From Solirubrobacter phytolaccae (lineage in GTDB: Bacteria > Actinomycetota > Thermoleophilia > Solirubrobacterales > Solirubrobacteraceae): 64,000 nucleotides of DNA. The DNA lies in the NCBI RefSeq assembly GCF_027587195.1, contig NZ_JAPDDP010000007.1, positions 100,513 through 164,512 of the forward strand. The letters run 5' to 3'. The notes below the pieces were generated by a model. The model was not told the DNA's origin. It made no database searches and saw only the letters and a program-made list of their open reading frames with translations. Shown here piece after piece: positions 16,895 to 25,295 of the stretch; position 1 is the stretch's first letter; the number at the start of each line of letters is the position of its first letter. Both the position numbers and the translations under genes were made by a program.

Positions 16895-18268
16895 ATGAGC
16901 GCCACTACCTACGCGGTCGTCAACCCCGCCACGGGCGAGACGGTCAAGACCTACGAGACGATCAGCGACGACGCCCTGAAGGACGCGATCGGGCGCGCGC
17001 ACGACGCGCACGAGGGTTGGGGCCGCGGGACGAGCGTCGAGGAGCGCGCGAAGATCATCGCCCGCGTCGCCGAGCTGCACAACGAGCGCCAGGACGAGCT
17101 CGCCGAGATCATCGTCCGTGAGATGGGCAAGCCGATCGAGCAGGCGCGCGGCGAGGTCGAGTTCAGCGCCGCGATCTACCAGTACTACGCCGACAACGGG
17201 CCCAAGCTGCTCGCCGACGAGCCGATCGAGCTGCTCGAGGGCGACGGCTCGGCGTTCATCCGCCGCTCGTCCGTCGGCCTGCTGCTCGGGATCATGCCAT
17301 GGAATTACCCCTACTACCAGGTGGCCCGCTTCGCCGGCCCGAACCTGGTGACCGGCAACACGATCCTGCTCAAGCACGCGCCGCAGTGCCCCGAGTCGGC
17401 CGCCGTGATGGAGGAGATCTTCCACGCCGCGGGCGTGCCCAAGGACGCCTACATCAACGTCTACGCGACCAACGAGCAGATCGAGTGGGTGATCGGCGAT
17501 CGGCGCGTGCAGGGCGTCTCGCTCACCGGCTCCGGTCGCGCGGGCGCCGCGGTGGCGGAGATCGCCGGCCGCAACCTGAAGAAGGTCGTGCTAGAGCTCG
17601 GCGGCTCCGACCCGTTCATCGTGCTCAAGGCCGACGACCTCGACGCGGTCGTCGAGCAGGCGGTCGGCGGGCGGCTGGAGAACAGCGGCCAGGCCTGCAA
17701 CGCCGCCAAGCGCTTCATCGTGCTCGAGGACCTCTACGACGGGTTCGTCGAGAAGTTCACGGCCGCGCTGACGGGCGTTCAGCCCGGCGACCCGACCTCG
17801 AAGGACACCACGGTCGGCCCGCTGTCCTCGACGGCCGCCGCGGACCGGCTGGAGTCGCAGGTCAAGGAGGCGCTCGACAACGGCGCCGAGCTGGCCGCGG
17901 GCGGCGGTCGCGACGGCAACTTCTTCAAGACCGCCGTGCTGACCGGCATCACCAAGGACAACCCGGCCTACACCGAGGAGTTCTTCGGGCCGGTCGCGCA
18001 GGTCTACAAGGTCGGCTCGGAGGCCGAGGCGATCGCCCTGGCCAACGACACGCCGTACGGCCTCGGCTCGTACGTGTTCACCACCGACGACGAGCAGGCG
18101 CTGCGCGTCGCCGACCAGATCGAGGCCGGCATGGTCTTCATCAACGCGGTCGGCGCCGAGGGCGTCGAGCTGCCGTTCGGTGGCGTGAAGGCGTCCGGCT
18201 TCGGTCGTGAGCTCGGTCGCTTCGGCGCGGACGAGTTCGTCAACAAGAAGATGATCCGCGTCGGCTAG
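16895..18268 (+). CDS. Aldehyde dehydrogenase, succinate-semialdehyde type
   Basis: 457-residue NAD(P)-dependent aldehyde dehydrogenase. Catalytic Glu234 lies in VLELGGSDPF and nucleophile Cys268 in NSGQACNAAKRF; MPWNYPYYQVARF is the cofactor-side motif. The SGQACNAAKRF form resembles the short succinate-semialdehyde dehydrogenases (Sad/GabD1 type). A clear GAGGAG precedes the ATG by six bases. A second paralogue follows 60 bases downstream under its own hairpin-bearing leader. It probably oxidises a semialdehyde produced by catabolism; the exact substrate is not visible. Confidence 0.88.
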   Translation: MSATTYAVVNPATGETVKTYETISDDALKDAIGRAHDAHEGWGRGTSVEERAKIIARVAELHNERQDELAEIIVREMGKPIEQARGEVEFSAAIYQYYADNGPKLLADEPIELLEGDGSAFIRRSSVGLLLGIMPWNYPYYQVARFAGPNLVTGNTILLKHAPQCPESAAVMEEIFHAAGVPKDAYINVYATNEQIEWVIGDRRVQGVSLTGSGRAGAAVAEIAGRNLKKVVLELGGSDPFIVLKADDLDAVVEQAVGGRLENSGQACNAAKRFIVLEDLYDGFVEKFTAALTGVQPGDPTSKDTTVGPLSSTAAADRLESQVKEALDNGAELAAGGGRDGNFFKTAVLTGITKDNPAYTEEFFGPVAQVYKVGSEAEAIALANDTPYGLGSYVFTTDDEQALRVADQIEAGMVFINAVGAEGVELPFGGVKASGFGRELGRFGADEFVNKKMIRVG

Positions 18269-18288
18269 ATCCGGACCGTCGCGTTCTA

Positions 18289-18331
18289 TAGGCTCCTTCG
18301 GCAAACGTTTGCCGCGCTGGAGGAGCCTATG
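18289..18331 (+). promoter_or_regulatory. Leader hairpin and LacI-like palindrome over ribosome site
   Basis: TAGGCTCCT (18289-18297) is perfectly complementary to AGGAGCCTA (18321-18329), which contains the Shine-Dalgarno sequence and the A of the start codon. Between them lies the perfect 16-base palindrome CGGCAAACGTTTGCCG (18299-18314), whose core GCAAACGTTTGC is a LacI/PurR-family operator shape. TATAGG at 18287-18292 could be a -10. Either a DNA operator just after the promoter or a translation-masking RNA hairpin, or both. Confidence 0.6.
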
Positions 18332-19723
18332 AGCGTCGAGTGGTCCACCGTCACCGTCGTCGATCCCGCGACCGGGGAGGAGCTGGCCGCCTACCCCGAG
18401 CACGGGCCGGCGGAGATCGAGGCCGCGCTGGCCGCTGCCGACGCGGCGTTCCGCGCGTGGCGGTCACGGCCCGTGGCCGAGCGCGCGCAGCTGCTCGACG
18501 CGGTCGCGCGCGTGCTGCGCGAGCGCGCCGACAACCTCGCGCGGCGGATCACGGCGGAGATGGGCAAGCCGCTGGCGGAGGCGCGGTTCGAGGTGGAGAA
18601 GTGCGCGTCGGCGTGCGCGTACTTCGCGGAGGCCGGCCCGGCCGCCCTCGCCGACGAGACGATCGACGCCGGCCCGGGCCGCTCGATCGTCACCTACGAG
18701 CCGCTCGGCGTGATCTTCGCCGTGATGCCCTGGAACTTCCCGCTCTGGCAGGTCATCCGCTTCGCCGGCCCGGCGATCCTCGCGGGCAACACGGCGCTGC
18801 TCAAGCACGCGCCCAACGTGTCCGGCACGGCGCTCGCGCTCGAGGACGTGTTCCGTGCTGCCGGTGCGCCCGCGGGCGTGCTCACGAGCCTGATCGTCGC
18901 GCCGCCCAACGTGCCGCGGGTGTCCGCGGACCTGATCGCCGACCCGCGCGTGGCGGCCGTGACGCTGACCGGCTCCGACCGCGCGGGCGCCTTCGTCGCG
19001 GCCGAGGCCGGTCGCGCGCTCAAGAAGAGCGTGCTCGAGCTCGGCGGCTCGGACCCGTTCGTCGTGCTCGCCGACGCCGACCTCGACGTCGCGGTCCACA
19101 ACGCCGTCAAGGGCCGGCTGATGTGCGCGGGCCAGACCTGCATCGCGCCCAAGCGCTTCCTGGTCGACGCGACGATCGTCCGCGAGTTCGAGTGCCGGAT
19201 GGTCGACGCGCTCGAGATGGTGCGCGTCGGCGACCCGCGCGAGGAGGGGACGCAGCTCGGCCCGCTCGCGCGCCTGGACATCCTCGAGACGCTCGAGCGC
19301 CAGGTCGCCGAGACCGTCGAGCAGGGCGCCGTGCTCAGGACCGGCGGCCGCCGGCTGGATCGGCCCGGCTACTACTTCCCGCCGACCGTCCTCACCGGCG
19401 TCCGGCCCGGGATGACCGCGTTCACGGACGAGACCTTCGGCCCGGTCGTGGCGATCACCCCGTTCGCGGACGAGGACGAGGCGGTCGCGCTCGCCAACGA
19501 CACCCGCTACGGCCTCGGCGCGACCGTGTGGAGCACGGACACCGAGCGTGCGCACGCGGTCGCGCGCCGGATCGAGTCCGGCGCGGTCTCCGTCAACACG
19601 CTGGTCGCGTCCGACCCGCGGCTCCCGTTCGGCGGCATCAAGCGCTCGGGCTACGGCCGCGAGCTCGCCGCGGTCGGCGCGCGCGAGTTCACGAACATCC
19701 GCACCTACAAGCTCGCGGACTAG
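18329..19723 (+). CDS. Aldehyde dehydrogenase, semialdehyde type paralogue
   Basis: 464-residue aldehyde dehydrogenase closely similar in layout to its upstream neighbour: Glu237 in VLELGGSDPF and Cys271 in AGQTCIAPKRF, with MPWNFPLWQVIRF in the cofactor region. It is probably NADP-dependent and acts on a short semialdehyde. Its ribosome site GGAGGAG is embedded in a nine-base-pair leader stem, so its expression can be set apart from the first gene. It is convergent with a TetR gene through a shared CTAG. Confidence 0.88.
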   Translation: MSVEWSTVTVVDPATGEELAAYPEHGPAEIEAALAAADAAFRAWRSRPVAERAQLLDAVARVLRERADNLARRITAEMGKPLAEARFEVEKCASACAYFAEAGPAALADETIDAGPGRSIVTYEPLGVIFAVMPWNFPLWQVIRFAGPAILAGNTALLKHAPNVSGTALALEDVFRAAGAPAGVLTSLIVAPPNVPRVSADLIADPRVAAVTLTGSDRAGAFVAAEAGRALKKSVLELGGSDPFVVLADADLDVAVHNAVKGRLMCAGQTCIAPKRFLVDATIVREFECRMVDALEMVRVGDPREEGTQLGPLARLDILETLERQVAETVEQGAVLRTGGRRLDRPGYYFPPTVLTGVRPGMTAFTDETFGPVVAITPFADEDEAVALANDTRYGLGATVWSTDTERAHAVARRIESGAVSVNTLVASDPRLPFGGIKRSGYGRELAAVGAREFTNIRTYKLAD

Positions 19724-20292
19724 CTGGGGCTCAGTCCCGCCACGGTCAGCCGGAAGAGCCGGTCCGCCTCGCGGGCCGGATCGGCGTGCTGCTCCGTGGC
19801 GAGGACGATGCCGACCAGCAGCGTCACGAGGTCGGCGAACGTGACGTCGCCCGCAACCGCGCCGTCCTCGATGGCGCGGCGCAGCAGCGGGGTGCCCGCG
19901 GTCTCCAGCGCCGTCGCGCACGAGTCCGAGTTCTCGTACAGGTCGTCCGGCGGCGCGCCCTCGTAGGCCAGCGCCGCCGCCAGCCCGCGGGAGCGTGCGG
20001 AGGAGGCGATGACCTCGCCGAGCCAGTCCAGCAGCGCGGCGCGGCTGGACTCGGCCTCGCCGGCCAGCACCTCGGCGCGGGCGCACAGCACCTCGATCCG
20101 CTCCTTGGCGACCGCGTCGAGGAGCGCGCGGCGCGTCGGGAAGTGGCGGCGCACGGTGGCCGACCCGACCCCGGCGACGCGGGCGATCTGCTCGAGCGAG
20201 GCGCCGGCGCCGTGCACGGCGACCTCCTCCTCGGCGACGGTGAGGATGCGGGCGTAGTTCCGCCGGGCGTCGGCGCGTTGCGGTGCGGTCAT
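19720..20292 (-). CDS. TetR family transcriptional regulator
   Basis: 190 residues. The N-terminal HTH (ARILTVAEEEVAVHG, then LEQIARVAGVGSATVRRHFPTRRALL, residues 13-55) is TetR-type; the C-terminal helices form the ligand and dimer domain (LLRRAIEDGAVAGDVTFADL). ATG 20292. It is transcribed away from an NmrA-like gene across an 88-base gap with two matching GGCGGrCCCCGCC palindromes, so it probably represses both. The 3' end overlaps the aldehyde dehydrogenase by four bases. Confidence 0.87.
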   Translation of the reverse strand: MTAPQRADARRNYARILTVAEEEVAVHGAGASLEQIARVAGVGSATVRRHFPTRRALLDAVAKERIEVLCARAEVLAGEAESSRAALLDWLGEVIASSARSRGLAAALAYEGAPPDDLYENSDSCATALETAGTPLLRRAIEDGAVAGDVTFADLVTLLVGIVLATEQHADPAREADRLFRLTVAGLSPS

Positions 20293-20300
20293 GGCTAAGT

Positions 20301-20347
20301 GGCGGACCCCGCCATATAGTACCGTCGAGAAAACGGCGGGCCCCGCC
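20301..20347. promoter_or_regulatory. Twin TetR operators GGCGGrCCCCGCC
   Basis: GGCGGACCCCGCC at 20301-20313 and GGCGGGCCCCGCC at 20335-20347 are the same near-palindrome, 34 bases apart (about three helical turns), flanked by AT-rich bases (ATATAGTAC, AAAA). One site lies near each divergent start. Two sites suggest two TetR dimers or simultaneous control of both promoters. Confidence 0.65.
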
Positions 20348-20380
20348 GTTTATCTCCGACTCGACGCTCAAGGAGCTCCA

Positions 20381-21289
20381 ATGTCCACGTCATCCGCACC
20401 CGTGCTGGTCACCGGCGCCACCGGCCGGCAGGGCGGCGCCACCGCCCGCGCGCTGCTCGCCGCGGGCGTTCCGGTTCGCGCCCTGGTCCGGGACCCCGAC
20501 CGCGCCCGCGCCGTCGAGGCGCTCGGCGCCGAGCTGGTGGTCGGCGACTTCGACGACCGCGACTCGCTCACCCGCGCCGCGACCGGAACTCGTGCCGTCT
20601 TCTCGGTGCAGATGCCACGGTTCACCGGCGACGGATTCGACTACGACGGCGAGGTCCGGCAGGCCGTCAACCTGATGGAGACCGCCGAGGCGGCCGGCGT
20701 GCCGCAGTTCGTGCAGACTTCGGCGTCGGGCGTCGGCCGGCAGACCGAGCATCCCGACTGGCAGGACGGTCGCTGGCCGCTGATCGAGGCGTCGCTGGGC
20801 GCCAAGCAGGCGATCGAAGAGCGGCTGCGCGCGACCGGCTTCCGGCACTGGACGCTGCTCAAGCCGAGCTTCTTCATGGAGAACCTCGATCCGGGGATGG
20901 CGTTCCTGTTCCCGCGTGGCGTCGAGGGCGGGCTGGTCAGCCTGCTCAAGCCGGCGACGATGATGTCGCTGGTCGCCGCGCACGACGTCGGCGTCGCGGC
21001 CGCGGCGGCGATCGCGGAGCCGGAGCGCTTCGACCGGCTCGAGCTCGAGCTCGCGAGCGACTACCGGTCGATGACCGAGATCGCCGCGGTGCTCTCCGAG
21101 GTGCTGGAGGCGCCGCTCTCCGCGCCGGACATGAGCACCGAGGAGGCGCTCGCGGCCGGGATGCCGCTGATGGGCACCGGCCACGACTTCCTCAACGCCG
21201 GCCAGCCCGCCCGGCCGGAGTTCGCTCGCGAGCTGGGGATTCCGCTGACGCGCCTGGAGGACTGGGCGCGGGAGCACCTTCGGCCATAG
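20381..21289 (+). CDS. NmrA-like NAD(P)-binding protein
   Basis: 302-residue atypical short-chain dehydrogenase: an N-terminal Rossmann motif VTGATGRQGGATARALL (residues 10-26) and an Arg-containing loop after strand 2 (ALVRDPDRARA) that favours NADP. The catalytic Tyr-x-x-x-Lys is absent, as in NmrA/HSCARG redox sensors and phenylcoumaran-type reductases. AAGGAG stands seven bases before ATG 20381. It is controlled by the divergent TetR gene. It may be a redox-sensing or quinone-handling protein; the exact reaction is unknown. Confidence 0.85.
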   Translation: MSTSSAPVLVTGATGRQGGATARALLAAGVPVRALVRDPDRARAVEALGAELVVGDFDDRDSLTRAATGTRAVFSVQMPRFTGDGFDYDGEVRQAVNLMETAEAAGVPQFVQTSASGVGRQTEHPDWQDGRWPLIEASLGAKQAIEERLRATGFRHWTLLKPSFFMENLDPGMAFLFPRGVEGGLVSLLKPATMMSLVAAHDVGVAAAAAIAEPERFDRLELELASDYRSMTEIAAVLSEVLEAPLSAPDMSTEEALAAGMPLMGTGHDFLNAGQPARPEFARELGIPLTRLEDWAREHLRP

Positions 21290-21329
21290 ACCGACTACAC
21301 GCGTCGTAGATCGACTAGGCTGCGCGCCG

Positions 21330-22718
21330 ATGTCGCCCCTGCGTCTGCTCAGGCCCGCGCTGGTCGCGGGCCTCGTCACCGCGCTGGCGGTCCCGGCGGT
21401 CGCGGAGGCGCACGGGCTCGTCCAGCGCCAGCAGCTGCCGATCCCGCAGTGGCTGTTCGCATGGTCGGCGGCGGCCGTGCTGGTGATCTCGTTCTTCGCG
21501 CTCGCGGTGCTGTGGCCGCAGCCGCGGCTTGAGCACACGGGCTGGCGGCCGCTGCCGGGTGGGCGCGTGCTTGCGGGTCGCGCGGTGCAGGTCGTGTGCG
21601 GCGCGGTCGGCGTGGCGCTGCTGCTCGTGACCATCGTCGCCGGCTACGCGGGCAGCGAGTCGGCGCTGGACAACTTCGCGCCGACGTTCGTGATGATCAT
21701 CTTCTGGGTCGGGCTGGTGTTCGCCTCGATCCTGCTCGGCGACCTCTTCCGCGCGTTCAGCCCGTGGCGGGCGCTTGGCCGCGTGCTGCCGTCGCTGGAC
21801 CGTCCCTACCCGGCGCGGCTCGGGCGCTGGCCGGCCGCGGTCGGGCTGTTCGCGTTCGTGTGGATCGAGCTGGTGTCGGGTTGGAGCGAGGACCCGCCGA
21901 TGCTGGCGACCGCGATCATCGGCTACACGGTCGTCACGCTCGCGGCCCAGGTCGTCTACGGCGTCGAGACGTGGACGACCCGCGGGGAGGCGTTCGCCGT
22001 CTACTTCGGCCTGTTCGCGCGGCTGTCGATCTTCGAGACGCGCGACGGCGTGCTCGGCGTCCGCCGCCCGCTGACCGGGCTCACCACGCTCGACCGCGCG
22101 CCCGGGACGGTGGCGCTGCTGGCCGTGATGATCGGCACGGTCAGCTTCGACGGGCTGAGTCAGGGGCCGCTGTGGCGGGACGTGTCGACGAGCATCGTCG
22201 ACGCGCTGGACTTCCTCGGCACGCTGACGGCGGCGAAGGTCGCGGGCACGCTCGGGCTGGCGCTCGGCGTGCTGCTGATCGCCGGCTTCTACCGGCTCGG
22301 GATCGAGGGTGCGCGCTCGGTCGGCGGGGGCTTCTCGGTCGACCGCCTCGCGAACGCCTTCGTGCACTCGCTGGTGCCGATCGCGGCGGTCTACGTCGCC
22401 GCGCACTACCTCACGTTCCTGCTCTTCGAAGGCCAGTCGGTGACGTACCTGGCGTCGGACCCGTTCGGGCGCGGCTGGGACCTGTTCGGCACCGTCGACG
22501 GCGGCATCGACTACACGATCTTCCCGCAGGAGGACACCTGGTACGTGCAGGTCGCGGTCGTCGTGCTCGGCCACGTGGCCGGCCTCGTGCTCGCGCACGA
22601 CCGGGCGCTCACGCTCTACAAGGACCGCACGCTCGCGGCCCGCTCGCAGTACTGGATGCTCGGCGTGATGGTCGGGTTCACCTCGCTCGCCCTCTGGCTG
22701 CTGGCGCAAGCGGCCTGA
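21330..22718 (+). CDS. Multi-pass membrane protein, FedA (fenitrothion hydrolase)-like
   Basis: 462 residues with an N-terminal signal-like helix ending in VAEAHGLVQRQQLPIPQW, then about ten transmembrane helices. The HGLV...LPIPxWLFAW opening and LAVLWPQPRLE are, from memory, features of actinobacterial proteins named after the membrane organophosphate hydrolase FedA; I could not test this. Conserved His and Asp residues within helices (AAHYLTFLLFEGQS, VVLGHVAGLVLAHDRAL) could bind metal. It appears monocistronic and convergent with the M56 peptidase. The substrate and even enzymatic activity are uncertain. Confidence 0.55.
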   Translation: MSPLRLLRPALVAGLVTALAVPAVAEAHGLVQRQQLPIPQWLFAWSAAAVLVISFFALAVLWPQPRLEHTGWRPLPGGRVLAGRAVQVVCGAVGVALLLVTIVAGYAGSESALDNFAPTFVMIIFWVGLVFASILLGDLFRAFSPWRALGRVLPSLDRPYPARLGRWPAAVGLFAFVWIELVSGWSEDPPMLATAIIGYTVVTLAAQVVYGVETWTTRGEAFAVYFGLFARLSIFETRDGVLGVRRPLTGLTTLDRAPGTVALLAVMIGTVSFDGLSQGPLWRDVSTSIVDALDFLGTLTAAKVAGTLGLALGVLLIAGFYRLGIEGARSVGGGFSVDRLANAFVHSLVPIAAVYVAAHYLTFLLFEGQSVTYLASDPFGRGWDLFGTVDGGIDYTIFPQEDTWYVQVAVVVLGHVAGLVLAHDRALTLYKDRTLAARSQYWMLGVMVGFTSLALWLLAQAA

Positions 22719-22751
22719 TCGCGCTGTGGCTGCTCTCCGAGCGGCTGAGGG

Positions 22752-23606
22752 TTAACCCTCGCGCAGGCGCCGCTCGGCCGCGCGCCCGAGCAGGCCCGCC
22801 GGGACGCACGCCGCGGCGAGGACGAGCAGCGCGAGCGGCGCGCCGAGCGCCGTCGACAGCGGCAGGCACAGCTCCGTCGGCACGGGGCGCAGCAGGTAGA
22901 CGGTCGCACCCGCGAGCGCGAGCAGGATCGCGCCGGTGACGAGCAGCGACAGCGCGTGCGCCGGCCGCTCGATCTCGCCGAGCAGGAAGCGGACGCGCTC
23001 GGTGCTCGCTCCCGCGCCCGCGGTGCCGTGCGCCTCGAACGCCAGCAGCGCGGAGGCCAACGGCTGCGCGCCCGTGCGGCGCATGGCGAACGCGTCGGCG
23101 GCGAGCTCGGAGACGGTCGCGTGTGTGCGCGCGGTCTTGCGCAGCGCGGGGATGAACCACAGGCCGTCGGCGATCGCCTGCACGAGCGCGCGGCGGAGCG
23201 GGTCGCGCCGGCGCGCGTGGTGGCGCTCGTGGGCGAGGACGCACTCGAGCTCGGGCTCGCTGAGGAGCTCGAGCAGGCCCTCGCTGACGAAGATCCGCGG
23301 GCGCAGGAAGCCGAGCGTGAACGCGTGCGCGCGGCGGCTCGCGATGACCCGCACGTCCGTGCCGAGCAGCGTCCGCGGCGTGCTCGGCAGCCGCGCCGCG
23401 AACGCGCGCCGGCGCAGCACCTGGCGCGCGAGCGAGCCCGCCATCGCCGCGAGCACGAGCGCCTCGACCGCCAGCACGGTGGCCGCAAGGCCCGAGCCGT
23501 GGAACCGGAGCGCGTCGACGCCGATCAGCACCATCGCGGCGAGCACGGTCGCGCCCAGGGCGCAGACCGCGAGCTCGAGGCCGAGCAGGTGCCGGCGCGC
23601 GGTCAC
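22752..23606 (-). CDS. M56 family membrane metallopeptidase
   Basis: 284 residues. Two N-terminal helices (residues 8-70) are followed by a zinc-peptidase domain with His126-Glu127-x-x-His130 (LAHERHHARRRD) and a downstream ELAADAF likely to give the third ligand, then two C-terminal helices. This is the BlaR1/MecR1-type M56 fold without the penicillin-binding sensor domain. GTG 23606 overlaps the BlaI stop (GTGA), so the pair is co-translated: the peptidase probably inactivates the repressor. No beta-lactamase gene is nearby, so the signal and targets differ from classic bla systems. Confidence 0.83.
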   Translation of the reverse strand: MTARRHLLGLELAVCALGATVLAAMVLIGVDALRFHGSGLAATVLAVEALVLAAMAGSLARQVLRRRAFAARLPSTPRTLLGTDVRVIASRRAHAFTLGFLRPRIFVSEGLLELLSEPELECVLAHERHHARRRDPLRRALVQAIADGLWFIPALRKTARTHATVSELAADAFAMRRTGAQPLASALLAFEAHGTAGAGASTERVRFLLGEIERPAHALSLLVTGAILLALAGATVYLLRPVPTELCLPLSTALGAPLALLVLAAACVPAGLLGRAAERRLREG

Positions 23607-23977
23607 CGGCGCGCGCGGCGCTGGAGCGCTCGCCGGTGCGCCGGGTCGAGCTGCGAGAAGCGGCGCGCGAACTCAGTCAGCGCCAGGTCGCCGTAGGCGT
23701 CGACCAGCGCGTCCACCTCGGCCTCCGAACGCGCCTGCATGTACTCCTCGCGCGGGACCGCCGCGACGTAGATGTCCTTCTTGCCCTCGCGCCGGCGGCT
23801 GACGAAGCCCTTGCGGTCCAGCCGCTGCAGGACCGTGAGGATCGTCGTGTACGAGCGCGGCGGGTCGGCGTCGTCGGCGAGCGCGTCGGTGACCGAGCGG
23901 ACCGTCGCCTCGCCCTGCGCCCAGACCTCGCCCATGATCTTCGTCTCGAGCTCGTGCAGCGCGGGGTGCGTCGGCAT
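23603..23977 (-). CDS. BlaI/MecI/CopY family repressor
   Basis: 124-residue winged helix: LHELETKIMGEVWAQGEATVRSV, then YTTILTVLQRLDRKGFVSRRREGKKDIY (residues 40-67), the BlaI core, then a C-terminal dimer domain (DALVDAYGDLALTEFARRF) that is normally the proteolytic target. It is co-translated with the M56 peptidase downstream and lies 22 bases after a secreted DUF5666-like protein, so one unit may encode effector, repressor and protease. ATG 23977 is chosen; an upstream frame extension lacks a protein-like N-terminus. Confidence 0.87.
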   Translation of the reverse strand: MPTHPALHELETKIMGEVWAQGEATVRSVTDALADDADPPRSYTTILTVLQRLDRKGFVSRRREGKKDIYVAAVPREEYMQARSEAEVDALVDAYGDLALTEFARRFSQLDPAHRRALQRRARR

Positions 23978-23999
23978 CCAGCGCCAGCGTACCCGCCCG

Positions 24000-24383
24000 T
24001 CAGTCGTCGCTGCCGCGCCCGCGGCCACGGCCGCCGTGGTCGTCGCCGCTGTCGTCGTCGGAGCCGCCGCCGTGGCTGCCGCCGCCGCCCGAGCGCTCGA
24101 CCTCGACCGCGACCCAGCGGCCGCTGGAGCGGCGCACGATCGTCTCGACGTTGCTCAGCCCGGCGCGCAGGCCGGCGAACCCGTCGATGCGCTCGAAGCG
24201 CGTGCGGCTGGTGACGCGGACGCGGATCGTGCCGCGCTCGGAGTCGTTGATGCGGAACGTGCGGGCGTCGCGGTCGACGGACACGATCGTCCCCTCGTAC
24301 TCGCGGGTCTGGGCGGACGCGGCCGGCGCGGCGATCCCGGACGCGGCCGTGGCGATGAGCGCGATGCGCAGCAGCTTCTTCAT
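24000..24383 (-). CDS. Secreted DUF5666-like beta-barrel domain protein
   Basis: 127 residues. Signal peptide MKKLLRIALIATAASG...ASA (1-25), then a small beta domain of about 75 residues (YEGTIVSVDRDARTFRINDS, then RVRVTSRTRFERIDG), resembling DUF5666/OB-like metal- or ligand-binding modules, and a low-complexity Gly/Asp/His/Arg tail. It is exported and perhaps binds cations through the DDDSGDDHGG tail. It lies upstream of blaI-like and M56 genes on the same strand. Family assignment is moderate. Confidence 0.6.
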   Translation of the reverse strand: MKKLLRIALIATAASGIAAPAASAQTREYEGTIVSVDRDARTFRINDSERGTIRVRVTSRTRFERIDGFAGLRAGLSNVETIVRRSSGRWVAVEVERSGGGGSHGGGSDDDSGDDHGGRGRGRGSDD

Positions 24384-24443
24384 GCCCGTCACTGTGCGCG
24401 CACCCGGGTCCGGACTTCCATGGGACCTTCGTCGCCCCGCGGC

Positions 24444-25280
24444 TCAGACGTCGCGCAGGTACGCCTCGAGCGAGACCGGGTCGCGGCCCGTCAGGCGGCG
24501 CACGCCGTCGCTGACGCGCTCCAGGCTGCCGTCGCGGATCGCCCAGTACGAGCTCACCCAGCCGAGCACCTCGAAGTCGGGCGCGCCGTAGCTCGCGCGC
24601 GAGGCGAACGCCTCCTCGTCGGTCTCGTCGTGGAAGCGGACAGGCCTGCCGTCATGGGACATGAGCGCCGCGGCTTCCGCGAGCGTGAACGCCGACGGTC
24701 CCGTGAGGTCGTAGCTCTGGCCGTCGTGGCCGTCGCTCATCAACACCGCGGCGGACGCGGCGGCGACGTCGTCGCGCAGGATCGCCGCGAAGCGCCCGTC
24801 TCCCGCCGGACCGCGGATCACACCGTCGGCGCCGACCATGCTCGGCACGAAGTCCATGTACAGGTTCATCCGCAGGAACGTCCACGGCACGCCCGTGGCC
24901 AGGATCGCCTGCTCGGTGTGCCAGTGGTCGCGCGCGAGCGTGAACGTCGTGTCCGGGGACGCGCCGAAGAACGAGAGGTAGACGATCCGCCGCACACCGG
25001 CCGCGACCGCCGCGTCCACCGCGGTGAGGTGCTGCTCGACGCGGTCGGGCGTCTCGGACGCCGGCAGCAGGAACAGCACGTCGGTGCCCTCCAGCGCCGC
25101 GCGCATCTCCTCGCCGGCGCCGTAGCCGGACGCCTGGCGGACCTCTGCGCCGGCGAGCTCCGGTGCGCGCGCCGGGTCGCGGACGACCAGCCGCAGCTGC
25201 GCCCCGGCCGCGTCCAGCCGCGCCGTGAGGCGGGTGCCGACCGCGCCGGTGGCGCCGGTGACCGCGATCAGGGGATCCAT
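24444..25280 (-). CDS. NmrA/SDR-a type NAD(P)-binding protein
   Basis: 278 residues with an N-terminal Rossmann loop AVTGATGAVGTRLTARLDAAG (in part) and LVVRDPARAPEL, which suggests NADP preference; FLLPASE and IVYLSFFGAS follow. Like the gene at 20381 it belongs to the atypical NmrA/QOR2-like reductases that lack a clear YxxxK pair. It starts 15 bases after the GGDEF-EAL gene ends, so it is probably in one transcript. Likely a quinone- or redox-related reductase; specificity unknown. Confidence 0.82.
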   Translation of the reverse strand: MDPLIAVTGATGAVGTRLTARLDAAGAQLRLVVRDPARAPELAGAEVRQASGYGAGEEMRAALEGTDVLFLLPASETPDRVEQHLTAVDAAVAAGVRRIVYLSFFGASPDTTFTLARDHWHTEQAILATGVPWTFLRMNLYMDFVPSMVGADGVIRGPAGDGRFAAILRDDVAAASAAVLMSDGHDGQSYDLTGPSAFTLAEAAALMSHDGRPVRFHDETDEEAFASRASYGAPDFEVLGWVSSYWAIRDGSLERVSDGVRRLTGRDPVSLEAYLRDV

Positions 25281-25295
25281 GAGGTGCGAACGAGA

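Noticed and set aside
22747..22760. GAGGGTTAACCCTC palindrome as a terminator
   Set aside because: It is perfect but short, with no T-run, and overlaps the M56 stop codon. It might be chance, so it was not listed as a feature.
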